Assembly (NCBI RefSeq): GCF_029203305.1
Contig: NC_089461.1
Coordinates: 1,302,001 to 1,366,000 of the forward strand
Direction: 5' to 3'
From: Yamadazyma tenuis
Lineage: Eukaryota; Ascomycota; Pichiomycetes; Serinales; Debaryomycetaceae
Length of the DNA: 64,000 nucleotides
Shown here: positions 28,384-38,944 of the stretch, piece after piece
Position numbering within the stretch: position 1 is the stretch's first letter
Layout of the letters: every line of letters begins with the position of its first letter
Notes under the pieces: model-generated
Seen by the model: the letters and a program-made list of their open reading frames with translations, nothing else
Databases searched by the model: none
What the model was told of the DNA's origin: nothing
Position numbers and translations under genes: made by a program

Positions 28384-31300
28384 TTAATAACGCTTTCTCT
28401 TAGAATGGTAATAACCATTTTCATCTTTTTCATGCTTTCTCTTCTCTCTTGATTTTTCGTGTTTCTTGAGCTTCCTTCTGGCAGAAATGTCCGGATTTGT
28501 GACAGCTAGTTGTGCTCTTCTAGTTCTCCTTTCTTGTCTCCTCAAATAGATTGTTCTTTGAACGTCAGCATAAACCTGACTATATGTACTGGAACCCATT
28601 TTATTCTCGAGCATTTGTAAGCATTCACCAGCTATTTCAACCAAATCGGGTTCAACATTTCCGTTCGAATTGGTGTCAACGTAATTATACAATGATAAAA
28701 CCAACTCCTCAGACACCAGTACTACAAATTCATCATCGAAGATTTGTATCAACATTGCACATAACTTAATGGTAGACTTTTTCGATGACAATGAATTGTG
28801 AGAATCTTGTCTTATGGTAGAACAGGCTCTGTGTATCAAGAATTCATTAGCAAGTTCATACTTTTTACTTTTCCTTATCTCATTTTTCTCAACTGAATCA
28901 TTGTCTTCGTGAGCTTGGTTGTGTATAAATTGGGTATTATTCTTCATCCACCTCATTGCTATTAAAACCAAGTTCTTGATTATTTGATTACCGAGATCAT
29001 CTGATACTCCAGGCGCACTCATTTGATGTAACAATCTATAGGCAATGGTCTGAACTTCATAGTCACTGATTTTGAACAGACATTTGTCTAAATTGGACAA
29101 TAGAACACCGATGAGTCTAGAAGAACTTAACCTTACCCATGAATGAGGAAACAACAATGTGTTGATAATAGTTTTCCAAATGCCTTTATAAGCTTCACCT
29201 ACAACCTTGCGTTTCTCTTTGTTGCAAATGGTAGCAAAAATGTTTAAACAAGAGTAAACCAATTGCCATTCAACGTCCTCAGCATTAGAAACATCACTCA
29301 GAGTCTGGCTATCCGATTTTTCAAAAACTTCTTTTAACTTCTGGAAGACAAGGTCATCTATATCACCACTTTTGCCGAGCCCAAATTGATTGAAGTACAC
29401 TTTATAGACATTGAGGGCACACCTTGTCAAGATTGTGTTTTGGTCTTGTTTCAACCAAGCAGTCAAATACTGCTCAATCTGTTCAAGCTTTGATTCACTC
29501 GAGTTTTGCATCATCTTCGTAATGATCATGGAGGACATCTCTCTGCACCTACTCGAGTCATCATTAACCAAGATATTAGCCAAAGCCACAAAGAACGAGG
29601 AAGATACTTTATTCAACAATTCTTCCCCACTCTTTTCGACAATTGAATTAATCAACTCCAATACTGATTGTCTTCCATCTTGAGTAGCATAACCTAAATT
29701 ATTGACCAAAAACTTGAACTGCTTTTCGAGTTTACCTCTACCCTGATCATACTCCATCAAAAACTGAAAGAAAATACTTCTAGCTATTTCCCTGATTTCT
29801 CGATTATGGTTCACGATCATGATTTTTGATACAACATCCATTACATCGTATACTTCAGGGAGTAAAATGTGTTGAGATACGACAGCTTTTAAAAAGTTGA
29901 AAGCTAACCCCTGAGTTTTGGGTTCTTCTAAATCAGGTAGTATCCTTTCTAAGACATAGCTGATGGCAGAATCTTTGAGGTTAACATCAGACTTGTGCCT
30001 AATCAAGGTGGTCAATAATTTGAGACTGGATTGACAGACTTCGTTCGTGGTGTTAGGACTGTCCTTGATGAAGGTCAAAGCTTTCCTGGCGCATTTCTTG
30101 AAGACCTGATTTGTTTCATCAGGAAAAGGAAGCTGAACAAAAGTGTGGAGCAACCTCAAGCAGGTTGAAATCAAACCCTCATGGCCCGAGTTGATACCCT
30201 CTTCTAATAAGGGAATAAATTGTTGCATGCTACTAACAGTCAACAAAGAAGAATGCCTCGAAATGGCTGCCCTCAAAAGTTCAAATGAAAATCTTTGAAG
30301 CGTGAACTTGTACTGACTAAAGTCTGATTGAATCTTTAACGGCCTGGCATTCAATTTGACCATGAAATGACCAGTAGTCTCAAAATTGAGTTTATCACCG
30401 ATGCATTGGTTTTTTTTACCATTAGTTTCCTCAAATATACCACTTGATTGCCTGTTTATCTGGTAGCTCAAAATAAGAATATTTCTTGAATCAGACTCTT
30501 CGTTATGATTGAGTCCCAAAGCATACCTTCTCAATAGTTCATCCAACTTATTTTGCATTTTTAAGGAGATCCTTTCTTGCAAAATTAGCTTTGCTGGGTC
30601 AATTATTTGATTGAATGTGGTTAAGGATATATTTGCTGTTAGCATTTCTCCGGAGTCAAAACTTTTTTTGTATTTGACTTCTTTCATCTTGCTGGTATAG
30701 CCTTCTGCATCTTTTTCTTGCCCGGCTGCACCAAATATATCTTCCATGATAATTTCAACAATGAGAGTGACAGAATCATCTAGATCACCATGCACCAAAT
30801 TATCCATTATAGAAACCAATAGGGAGTGCATGGTATAACTCAAAACATGAATCTGAGAGCCTCTCGTTAAAGCACTCTTGAGTTCTTGCAACAAGAATTT
30901 GAAGTATTTTGCACCTAAACTACTAGCAATTTTGCAAAGGGACTTTCTTGAAGAATCTCTTAGTTCTTCTGACCTGGATCTCAAAACTTGGCAAGTGGAT
31001 GTCAATAAACCTGGCAATTGTTCATCAATTTTTGTTTCAGGAAGGCATTTAACTAGATTTACCAAAGCTTCTGATAATACAATCCTGTTAACAATTGTTT
31101 CATCATTACGCTCATTTAAAATCTTCTGCAAAATTGGCATGATGTCCCCAAGAATGAAAGTATCAACAAGACTTTCGTCTTTTGGAAACTCCTTGAGCCC
31201 ATCAGTTCCCAGTTCTGAACTTATTCTTCTCGAATTAATTGACACAAATAGGGACAGTGAAACCTCGACAACAACGTGAACGCAGGTTCTAAGGTTCTCT

Positions 31301-34300
31301 GGAGGAGAGACTCTTAGTTTAGCAATATATCTCTTGAAGAATGATTTGATCTGATTCCAAGAAACGTTTCTAATTAAGAGACCTAAGGAAGTCACTGCTT
31401 CATTGGAAATATTCCGCATCTTCTCATCGGTATTATAGGCATAATTCTCAATGATAGGAAGAATATAATGAGAAATAGACCCAGCTTCTAAATTTTCTCT
31501 TAGTTCGCCAACCCTTCTTATAGCTCTTTGTCGACGATGTAATTGAATGTGATTGATGTTGGCAAAAAAACTAGCTTCCTGATCGTGTTCAAACAATAAA
31601 ACTCTCATATCGTCTAGATCGGTGAAATGTTTAGAATTTTTCACACAGTAGGCCAAAACGTTAATGTATTCTGTTTGAATTGCCTCAACGGTCAACTTCA
31701 AACCATCCCTGATTTCAGGAAGGATTATCGTTTTGAACAACTCGATTAATTCAGAAGCCTCTACTATTGTTTGACGACTAGAATAGGCATCAATAAAGTG
31801 ATTTAACACGTAACCAGCATTTGTTCTGATGATGAGTTCTTCTTCATCATTAATAAAGAATAAAGCACAATAAAGAATTGGTAGCCACTGGACAGGAGAT
31901 AGCGTTAAATAGAAGGTATCGTTAATATCCTTGTAGGCTTTCAAAACAGCTTCGTAGTTTGGCTCGCCCAATCTATTACTCGAGCTATTGATTGCATAAG
32001 AGTTCATTCCATCCAATAACTCGCCCACAATGATTAAATCAGTAAATTTAGAACCTAAACTTTTGAAAACTTCGACCAAATTGGTACGAATAGATTTCTC
32101 CTTATATGTCCTGAAGCTTCTAGAAAGTATCTTGTAATACTGAAAGAAATCGTCCAATGAACCATTGTAATCGTTAATCAAAATCGAAAGTGACAAAAGA
32201 ATCTTCTCCCTATCATCTAAAGCTACCTTGTTTGGAGGTTTATTGAACACTTTGCACAAGGAATCAATCAAGGAATTTCTGGTACTATCATCAACAATGT
32301 AATCGCCATCTATCAAAAGTAATAAGATTGTCACAGATTTGTTAATGACCTCAATATCCAAGGTCGAACCAATTATGTCAGGTAAATTCTTCAACAAAGA
32401 CTCAACCAAAATAGCCAACAAAGTAATGAAACTGTCATCCTCAGTTTCCCTAAAGGGCGATTGCAAGCAATCAATGGCAAATCCTAAAGCAACAGCAACA
32501 ACAGGATCTTTAGCTTTCCTATTTTCAAGTAAACTTATAATCGCCCTCGAAGGTTTGAGGTCATCAACCATTAAGAACTTGCTGATGCTGGGGAGTTTGA
32601 GCCAGCTTACCATCATCATTGTTAATGATGATGGTTGTTGAAGGTTCTCCCTGTCAAAATTATTTAATCTTGGCTTAATGATGTTGGAATAAATGGAGTT
32701 GAAATACTTTGGCCAATCATATAATTCACCAAAATTCTTGAAAAGAGTATTTAGACATCTCAAACCTAGTTGACGAATACGCTTGGCAGATTTTATTTCG
32801 TTCCTCAGATCGTTGACATCTTCCTGGACACCCTCATCGTCGTTTATGTTCTCCTCGTCTTCTGCTTCAAAGTTATCTTCACCAGCAGTATTTATTCTCA
32901 ACTGAGCGACTGAGATAGAATAAACCAAGGGATCAATAGATGTGGACAAAGCATTCGCAAAATTGAAGCCCAAAACATCATACAATTCATACAAGAGGGC
33001 AACGAACCCATTTATTCTTTTGATGTTTGAAAAATCGTCCATGCTGATCGAATTGAGATCCTTGAAGCCAATTTTATCATAACCTAACTTCAAGAATGCA
33101 ATAATATGTTCTTGGTTCAAAGAAGGCAAGATGTTGATAACAGCATTCTTCCTGGATGCCTTGCTATTACTTTTTGCTCCACCCTGAACTCTTCCAAACA
33201 AGATACGCAATATCAATGGCATTAAAACATCCATATCTTCAGCTTCAATTGAGGAATCCTGCTCATTAGTGATAAACTTTGTCAATTCATCCTTGAATAG
33301 CGTATCATCTAATAAATTTTTCAAATTATCCCTATAATTAGAAAGGGAGTGTATTTTATAGTTGAGAATGACATCCAATGCTAATTTTTGGCTCACTAAT
33401 CGTTGGCTTGTTAAAATGTTCAATAGCAACTGGTATAACCTGTCAGCATCCTTAATTGTTTTCAAAGACTTGAATTTTGTGAAGGTGGTCAACAAAAGGT
33501 TTCTGTCTTTCATGCCCCAGTCTTGGGAGCATGTTCTATCTAAGATCAACCCTGATACACTCTGGTTGTTTGATTCAGCTAGCTCAGGAATTTTGTGCCA
33601 ACATTCAATAGCCAACGCTCTCATTCTTTCTTCATAAACCATATTAGTACTGAAACTCTGGGAAAGCGAGATAAGGACCTGGAAACCACTTCTGAAATGC
33701 CTATAAGAATTTTCCAACAAACTATTGAAGCTGGAGGTTATTCTATCATCATTGAATGAGAGATCAGTTTCAGGGATACTGTCATCCACCAACATATCAT
33801 CATCACCGTAGACAAGATAGTCTGTGTCTTGATTGAGGTAATCAAAAGTCACAAATTGATAAGAAAGCTTCCACAAGTACTTCTCACAAACCCCCACAAT
33901 TCTAGGTAAATTTTCGAACACAGCTGCCCAACATGGTTGAAATCTGTTATTTAAAATTCCGAAAAAGTAATTGGAAATTATTTTGCAATCTAAGTCACTC
34001 TTGTTTTCCAAGCTATTGAACTGGTTTACCAACATTCTAATTCTCAATTGTATGTCTCTTGCATTACCCAATGTTAATGGAATTGTTTCAATAACTTTAA
34101 TAGAACAGATGAATTCAGGACATTCTAAATCTTTCACAGTGAGAATCTTTATAATGAAATCAACAGAACTGAGTCTCAAGGTGGTATCATCCTTACTGAA
34201 ATTGTCCGCTACTGAGCCAATGATCTCTAATATCTTGTTCTTTTTCATGCTATGAGAGGATTCGGTGACAACTTTAGAAAAGGCATCAAGGAAAACAGAC

Positions 34301-36006
34301 GAAATCTTTAAGGAATCGAAGTTCGAGGACAAATAATCAATGAATGTCTCTGTGGGCTCAGTGAATGATATCAAGATCCCTATAAAATCCCCAATAAATA
34401 GTGATCCAGTCTTTAAACTTTGAACAAACTCTGCCAATGGAAGTTGTTTCACATTTTTCACATTGAATTTGACAACGTTTAGTTTCCAGTAGATGTTGAG
34501 CAAGTTTTCATGTTTGCTTACCTTTAGGTCTAAACTCTTAGTCAAGTACTCACACGTCTCTTCAGGAATTACCACCTGAAAAGTTGGATTCTTCATTAAG
34601 AATAATGACAATTGCCTCAAAATAGACTCATTTGTTGACGAGTTATTTATGAATTCTTGAAAAATTGTAGTTAGACCTAGATTCAAAAGCTTTTTTTCAC
34701 AAATTTTTAATGTAGAATCCACAAAGGGTATAACCCGAGACCCATTTTGATACTTCATCAAAAATGCAAAAAGTTTTCTGAAGCTTTTGTTGATCGTTAG
34801 TAAGTCACAATTTCTTGTTAAGGTTGACAAACTGAACAAAAATGCATCAATATTTAAGTCTTTATTCATTTCCAAGATCTTATCACTGATTTGGTAAGCC
34901 ATACTTATGATAGGTTCCCATGCAAGAACTTTCTTACCAGATTCTGAAAATACCAAGGTGATGAAAATTTCAATGATTTGTGTTAAATTTTCTTCCAGTA
35001 AGTGGCTGCTTGTCTCTAAGGAATATGTCATATGCTTCAAAGTAATGGAAATGAACTGTTCAACAGATTTTTGACTACCGTGTTGAAAAAGATTGGCTAG
35101 AACACCAGAAATTATGATATTGGAGTTCAAATTTGTAAAGCTGGTTTCAATAAGACGCTCATATATTATCGAAGCCTTAGAATGAAATGATTCTCCGGAA
35201 GAAGTTATGGCCTCTGAGAAAAGCACAATCAGGGAGTCTTTGAAGGTAATATTTTCCATTATAAGGTCAATCTTCTCAACTAACAAGTAGCGAACGACTT
35301 GAGATAATTGTTTTGAATCCATCTTTTTGATAATGAAAGACAATGCTTCAGAACAAAATCTGGATATATACTGTTGTTTGTTCATGCACAAGATTGGTAA
35401 TAAGATCTCAAAAGATGGCTCGAAACTCTGTACCAAATCTCTTGAAAGGTACTTGAAGATAAATGTGAGGCAGTTAAATATCCACTCCAACAAGTTAGAT
35501 GCATTGGTGTTATTTTGCAAGTCATTAGCTTTTATGTCTAGGGCGATGGTGGTTAACAATCTTAGAGTTTTTTCGTAATGCACCATAAAGTCTGATCCCA
35601 AATCATGAATGAATTGAGACAATACTTCCAATAATGCTTGAACAGAATGTGCATCGTATTTCTCAAGGTGCTTGTACAAAGAATCAAAGATACTTTGTTG
35701 ATGGTATATCACCTGGGGTAAAGACTGGCACACCGACTTAATATCATCTGTGAAGCTTGTGAAATTGCCACTCAAATTAACTTCTTTCCAATGATGTAAT
35801 GTGGATATGAAATGAGAGGAAGTATCTTCGACATCATCATAGACTCTCCTACTCAAATTCAAATTTGGTTCTATTTTTATGGAATCAACTCTGTCCTTGA
35901 AGGATTTGAATGCATGTTTTCTGGAAGATTGAGTCAATTTCTTACGCTTAGCGGTCTTATTATTGACCTTATGCTTCAGCTTATCAGCCTTCGTATGAGC
36001 AACCAT
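28384..36006 (-). CDS. UTP20: U3 snoRNP / small-subunit processome protein Utp20
   Basis: 2540 residues, the normal size of Utp20 (DRIM family). The N-terminus is basic (MVAHTKADKLKHKVNNKTAK) and the body is almost entirely HEAT-like helical repeats. An acidic insert (EDEENINDDEGVQED) lies near residue 1050. The C-terminus is extremely basic (SREKRKHEKDENGYYHSKRK), suiting nucleolar RNA binding. Utp20 is a scaffold of the 90S pre-ribosome needed for 18S rRNA processing. It is the longest gene in the window and intron-free. It is divergent from RMD1, with 164 bp between the ATGs, and ends 70 bp from NHP10 tail to tail. Confidence 0.95.
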   Translation of the reverse strand: MVAHTKADKLKHKVNNKTAKRKKLTQSSRKHAFKSFKDRVDSIKIEPNLNLSRRVYDDVEDTSSHFISTLHHWKEVNLSGNFTSFTDDIKSVCQSLPQVIYHQQSIFDSLYKHLEKYDAHSVQALLEVLSQFIHDLGSDFMVHYEKTLRLLTTIALDIKANDLQNNTNASNLLEWIFNCLTFIFKYLSRDLVQSFEPSFEILLPILCMNKQQYISRFCSEALSFIIKKMDSKQLSQVVRYLLVEKIDLIMENITFKDSLIVLFSEAITSSGESFHSKASIIYERLIETSFTNLNSNIIISGVLANLFQHGSQKSVEQFISITLKHMTYSLETSSHLLEENLTQIIEIFITLVFSESGKKVLAWEPIISMAYQISDKILEMNKDLNIDAFLFSLSTLTRNCDLLTINKSFRKLFAFLMKYQNGSRVIPFVDSTLKICEKKLLNLGLTTIFQEFINNSSTNESILRQLSLFLMKNPTFQVVIPEETCEYLTKSLDLKVSKHENLLNIYWKLNVVKFNVKNVKQLPLAEFVQSLKTGSLFIGDFIGILISFTEPTETFIDYLSSNFDSLKISSVFLDAFSKVVTESSHSMKKNKILEIIGSVADNFSKDDTTLRLSSVDFIIKILTVKDLECPEFICSIKVIETIPLTLGNARDIQLRIRMLVNQFNSLENKSDLDCKIISNYFFGILNNRFQPCWAAVFENLPRIVGVCEKYLWKLSYQFVTFDYLNQDTDYLVYGDDDMLVDDSIPETDLSFNDDRITSSFNSLLENSYRHFRSGFQVLISLSQSFSTNMVYEERMRALAIECWHKIPELAESNNQSVSGLILDRTCSQDWGMKDRNLLLTTFTKFKSLKTIKDADRLYQLLLNILTSQRLVSQKLALDVILNYKIHSLSNYRDNLKNLLDDTLFKDELTKFITNEQDSSIEAEDMDVLMPLILRILFGRVQGGAKSNSKASRKNAVINILPSLNQEHIIAFLKLGYDKIGFKDLNSISMDDFSNIKRINGFVALLYELYDVLGFNFANALSTSIDPLVYSISVAQLRINTAGEDNFEAEDEENINDDEGVQEDVNDLRNEIKSAKRIRQLGLRCLNTLFKNFGELYDWPKYFNSIYSNIIKPRLNNFDRENLQQPSSLTMMMVSWLKLPSISKFLMVDDLKPSRAIISLLENRKAKDPVVAVALGFAIDCLQSPFRETEDDSFITLLAILVESLLKNLPDIIGSTLDIEVINKSVTILLLLIDGDYIVDDSTRNSLIDSLCKVFNKPPNKVALDDREKILLSLSILINDYNGSLDDFFQYYKILSRSFRTYKEKSIRTNLVEVFKSLGSKFTDLIIVGELLDGMNSYAINSSSNRLGEPNYEAVLKAYKDINDTFYLTLSPVQWLPILYCALFFINDEEELIIRTNAGYVLNHFIDAYSSRQTIVEASELIELFKTIILPEIRDGLKLTVEAIQTEYINVLAYCVKNSKHFTDLDDMRVLLFEHDQEASFFANINHIQLHRRQRAIRRVGELRENLEAGSISHYILPIIENYAYNTDEKMRNISNEAVTSLGLLIRNVSWNQIKSFFKRYIAKLRVSPPENLRTCVHVVVEVSLSLFVSINSRRISSELGTDGLKEFPKDESLVDTFILGDIMPILQKILNERNDETIVNRIVLSEALVNLVKCLPETKIDEQLPGLLTSTCQVLRSRSEELRDSSRKSLCKIASSLGAKYFKFLLQELKSALTRGSQIHVLSYTMHSLLVSIMDNLVHGDLDDSVTLIVEIIMEDIFGAAGQEKDAEGYTSKMKEVKYKKSFDSGEMLTANISLTTFNQIIDPAKLILQERISLKMQNKLDELLRRYALGLNHNEESDSRNILILSYQINRQSSGIFEETNGKKNQCIGDKLNFETTGHFMVKLNARPLKIQSDFSQYKFTLQRFSFELLRAAISRHSSLLTVSSMQQFIPLLEEGINSGHEGLISTCLRLLHTFVQLPFPDETNQVFKKCARKALTFIKDSPNTTNEVCQSSLKLLTTLIRHKSDVNLKDSAISYVLERILPDLEEPKTQGLAFNFLKAVVSQHILLPEVYDVMDVVSKIMIVNHNREIREIARSIFFQFLMEYDQGRGKLEKQFKFLVNNLGYATQDGRQSVLELINSIVEKSGEELLNKVSSSFFVALANILVNDDSSRCREMSSMIITKMMQNSSESKLEQIEQYLTAWLKQDQNTILTRCALNVYKVYFNQFGLGKSGDIDDLVFQKLKEVFEKSDSQTLSDVSNAEDVEWQLVYSCLNIFATICNKEKRKVVGEAYKGIWKTIINTLLFPHSWVRLSSSRLIGVLLSNLDKCLFKISDYEVQTIAYRLLHQMSAPGVSDDLGNQIIKNLVLIAMRWMKNNTQFIHNQAHEDNDSVEKNEIRKSKKYELANEFLIHRACSTIRQDSHNSLSSKKSTIKLCAMLIQIFDDEFVVLVSEELVLSLYNYVDTNSNGNVEPDLVEIAGECLQMLENKMGSSTYSQVYADVQRTIYLRRQERRTRRAQLAVTNPDISARRKLKKHEKSREKRKHEKDENGYYHSKRKRY

Positions 36007-36170
36007 AGTTAATCAAAGGATTTTACTTAATAATTGAGAAAGCTCATCTTGTTTCTCATCTCAAAAAAATAGTTCTCGCACTCTCTGCAGGTCAAAAAAA
36101 CATTCTCGTCATAACTTAGAAGCTGAGCTAGACTTTGTTTATCTTTCTAAGGGAATTCGACAGACCAACA
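36007..36170. promoter_or_regulatory. Divergent UTP20/RMD1 promoter with PAC-like elements
   Basis: On the UTP20 strand, GATGAGC (36042-36048) and GAGATGAG (36055-36062) match the core of the PAC element found upstream of ribosome-biogenesis genes. An A-run AAAAAAAT follows at 36063. The elements lie unusually close to the UTP20 ATG (36-56 bases). Confidence 0.5.
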
Positions 36171-37433
36171 ATGAATGGAAATACAGACAGGACCCCTCTA
36201 TTGTCCAGTAACATAAATGAAAACCCATATAAACATATTGACAATGCCCATGAAGGTATTAATGATAACATTAACGATTCCACAATTCGCCAGGAGGGAA
36301 AGATAGACAAGAAAAGTAGGTCCAATGCTTCATCAAAAATAGGGCTCCAAAGAACGAGTAGAACTTCGCAGAAGATGAAACTTCTACCCGAAGAACCGCT
36401 ATTAAAGGATGCTAGCTCTAAGAGGCTGGTGACTTCTGAAAGTAATAAAATATATACCCAAGTTGAAAGAATTACTGATGTTCCGGCCAGAAAAGATGCT
36501 GAAACCTTGGGAAAAGTGCACAGAGATTTGTTACCAAGAGTTACAGCATACTGTACATCCGGCTCATACCGAATGAAAGATTTGATGAGATGGTTGAAAG
36601 ATAGAAAAAGAATTCACAACACTAATGTTAAGTTGTTTGACGATGTCCTATATACCCCGTTTACTTATAAAGATTGGAGGAGTGAAACAGATGATCAAGA
36701 TAAAACCATAAGATTAGCTGATGAAGGTGGTGAAATAGATTTTGGGAAGCGTAACGAGATCTTCATTTTTGAATATGGGGTGGTTGTTATGTGGGGTTAT
36801 TCGATAAGAGAAGAACAGTCATTTCTAATTGATATATCTAATTTTGAGAATGAGAAGCTAAGTAACGAAGATATACAGGTGGAGGAGTTCAACTACTATA
36901 TCACAAAATCATACCAACCAAGAATTTATAATGATTTCATCACGATTAGTGACGATTCTAACTATATGTTGAAGCTAAGTATCAGTCATGCTATCAGTCA
37001 ATCAGTCAAGATATCTTTATTTGAAGAATTGGTAAACAACACAATAGAGGATACTCAAGATATTCCTCAACAGATTGCAACCACCGGTAAAGTGGAGATG
37101 AACAGAAATGAAATTATGAAATCTATTGGTGAATTGTTTATCTTGAGAATCAATATAAATTTACATGGTTCTGTGCTAGATTCACCCGAATTGATGTGGG
37201 TCGAGCCGCAATTGGAACCAATTTATCAAGCAGTAAGGGGGTATTTGGAAATAAACGAGAGGGTAGAGCTATTGAACCAAAGGTTGGAGGTAATTAGTGA
37301 CTTGTTGCAAATGTTGAAGGAACAGTTAGGTCAGACTCACGAAAAGAATCTAGAATACATTGTGATCATATTAGTTGGTATCGAAGTTCTTGTGAGTGCA
37401 ATCAATATTATAGTAGATCTATTCACTTACTGA
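36171..37433 (+). CDS. RMD1: RMD1-family protein (DUF155)
   Basis: 420 residues from ATG 36171. The DUF155 core spans about 120-400 and includes LPRVTAYCTSGSYRMKDL, GEIDFGKRNEIFIFEYGVVV, ISHAISQSVKISLFEE and LVNNTIEDTQDIPQQI. It ends with a single membrane helix (YIVIILVGIEVLVSAINIIV). S. cerevisiae Rmd1 (430 residues) is needed for meiotic nuclear division and is a cytosolic or vacuolar-membrane protein. RMD8 is a longer relative, so size favours RMD1. No mitochondrial presequence is seen, unlike the metazoan RMND1. Confidence 0.88.
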   Translation: MNGNTDRTPLLSSNINENPYKHIDNAHEGINDNINDSTIRQEGKIDKKSRSNASSKIGLQRTSRTSQKMKLLPEEPLLKDASSKRLVTSESNKIYTQVERITDVPARKDAETLGKVHRDLLPRVTAYCTSGSYRMKDLMRWLKDRKRIHNTNVKLFDDVLYTPFTYKDWRSETDDQDKTIRLADEGGEIDFGKRNEIFIFEYGVVVMWGYSIREEQSFLIDISNFENEKLSNEDIQVEEFNYYITKSYQPRIYNDFITISDDSNYMLKLSISHAISQSVKISLFEELVNNTIEDTQDIPQQIATTGKVEMNRNEIMKSIGELFILRININLHGSVLDSPELMWVEPQLEPIYQAVRGYLEINERVELLNQRLEVISDLLQMLKEQLGQTHEKNLEYIVIILVGIEVLVSAINIIVDLFTY

Positions 37434-38380
37434 TCCAGAACAAAGGTTCTGCTGTTGAAATCCTTATTAATATTCAGCTGATTTAGCTGTGTAGAAAATG
37501 TGGATAGGTTTTTGGAAAAAGCTTTTAGGCTATAATAATACTGAAGATCATTTTAATTTAATGACAAGATTTCACTCTACTTCATACTCTAGAGCGTATA
37601 TGCATCGTAATATATAACACTTTCAAAACCCAGTTAATAATCTTTGCATTATGTTAGATTAAAGCTATGAGACGAGAGCTACAGTTTTGAGCCGTTATCA
37701 ATGCCAATACAAAGTAGTCGTCAACAGAGAAAAACAAAGGAAAACAGAAGAAACAATAGAATACAGCGAGCTTTTACTTTTAAGACGATTAAGTAACCAC
37801 ACTTTTCGTTGAGTGCTTGGATTCCAGTTCCCCAGTTTTCGTAAGATACTTGTTCTCTTTTGTTAACTTGGCACGACAAGAATGTAAGATACCCAGTCTT
37901 AGATATATACTACTATACTGTTGTGGCTCGATTGTTTTGGCTTACTGTGCTGTAACATTTTTTCTAAACAGTCAAGCTCAGTACAACCTTGCAACCTAGT
38001 TGTGATGACGCGCAAGAGATAAGCCAGCGTTCGTCAATATGTTGCATCTATTGTTATAGATACAGTGTAGATGAAGGGCGATAATTTTGAACCTTAATCA
38101 TTTACTGGTATTAAGAGCATGCTGACTTAGCAACAGCAACGGTGTCTGTAACCATTTGAAAGTAATTCAATAAATGACGTTTTTTCTCGTTGAATTTGAA
38201 AATATTTTTTCTACTCCCGAGAACCTGCATGCTCTTAATTGCAAGCACTGTTTATCATATTTCCTTTTTCGAATACATTGCTCAGTAACAAGCATTTTTA
38301 TTTTTAGCCTCACCGCGAGCCAACTTAATATTTAATCCTTTAAACTTCATCAAGTTTTTTTCTTGTAAGTATCCTTAGTC
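37434..38380. other. Intergenic region without a supported gene
   Basis: 947 bp. A TTG-started frame at 37817-37999 has no homology. A 13-bp perfect inverted repeat (ATTAAGAGCATGC at 38110-38122, complement at 38227-38239) flanks 104 bases and is the only structure noticed. Confidence 0.5.
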
Positions 38381-38626
38381 ATGTTATTGGAACCAAGTCC
38401 AAATGTTGTACAAGAACACAAATTCTATGAATCCGGTAATATCAAGCACTTGTTACCTCTCATGAACCTCCAAAACTATGAAACTACTGAGATTGAAGAA
38501 CCTTCAGGGATCAGCATATATGGGTGGGTTTTTTTGATTTTGGTGATTGTTTACATAGCAGTGTTTATGAAAAGAAGAAAATTCACAGAAGCAGAGAGGA
38601 CTGATAAGGGACATCTAATGGTTTAA
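38381..38626 (+). CDS. Small single-pass membrane protein, unknown
   Basis: 81 residues from an ATG. A soluble N-terminal half (MLLEPSPNVVQEHKF...) is followed by one hydrophobic helix (YGWVFLILVIVYIAVFM, about 47-63), a KRRK stop-transfer signal and a short hydrophilic tail. There is no signal peptide, so it would be a type III or tail-region anchored protein with the basic end in the cytosol. I recognise no family. Favouring a real gene are clear topology, an ATG start and about 950 bp of upstream space; the short length leaves doubt. Confidence 0.55.
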   Translation: MLLEPSPNVVQEHKFYESGNIKHLLPLMNLQNYETTEIEEPSGISIYGWVFLILVIVYIAVFMKRRKFTEAERTDKGHLMV

Positions 38627-38944
38627 CTGGAAAATCTTATATGTCATTTCATAGTCTTCACGTCAACATCTTTTTGGTAAGAGAACAACAAGCAAGCACC
38701 CTTCATACACATTATTTAATTCCCTGCATGTGCTATGTGGTAATTTTCAGCACCATAATATCCTCTTTTTGCATATTTATCAGCTTTTAGTCATTTCTGG
38801 TCATACATTGCCATTCTTTCGTTATTTTACTCGAATTCATAAGTTTATAATATCATTTTCAACTAATATATAATTGTTCTATTTACACTGTAGATATAGC
38901 TTATTTAGTCTACCATTTCAAACGTACCCTCTATATATGTCCAC
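38627..38944. other. Intergenic, nothing recognised
   Basis: 318 bp between the small membrane protein and the 3' end of PER1. It holds the converging transcript ends of the two genes. No ORF or RNA gene seen. Confidence 0.5.

Noticed and set aside
37817..37999. 60-codon frame upstream of the small membrane protein
   Set aside because: Starts with TTG, no homology, average composition; probably chance.
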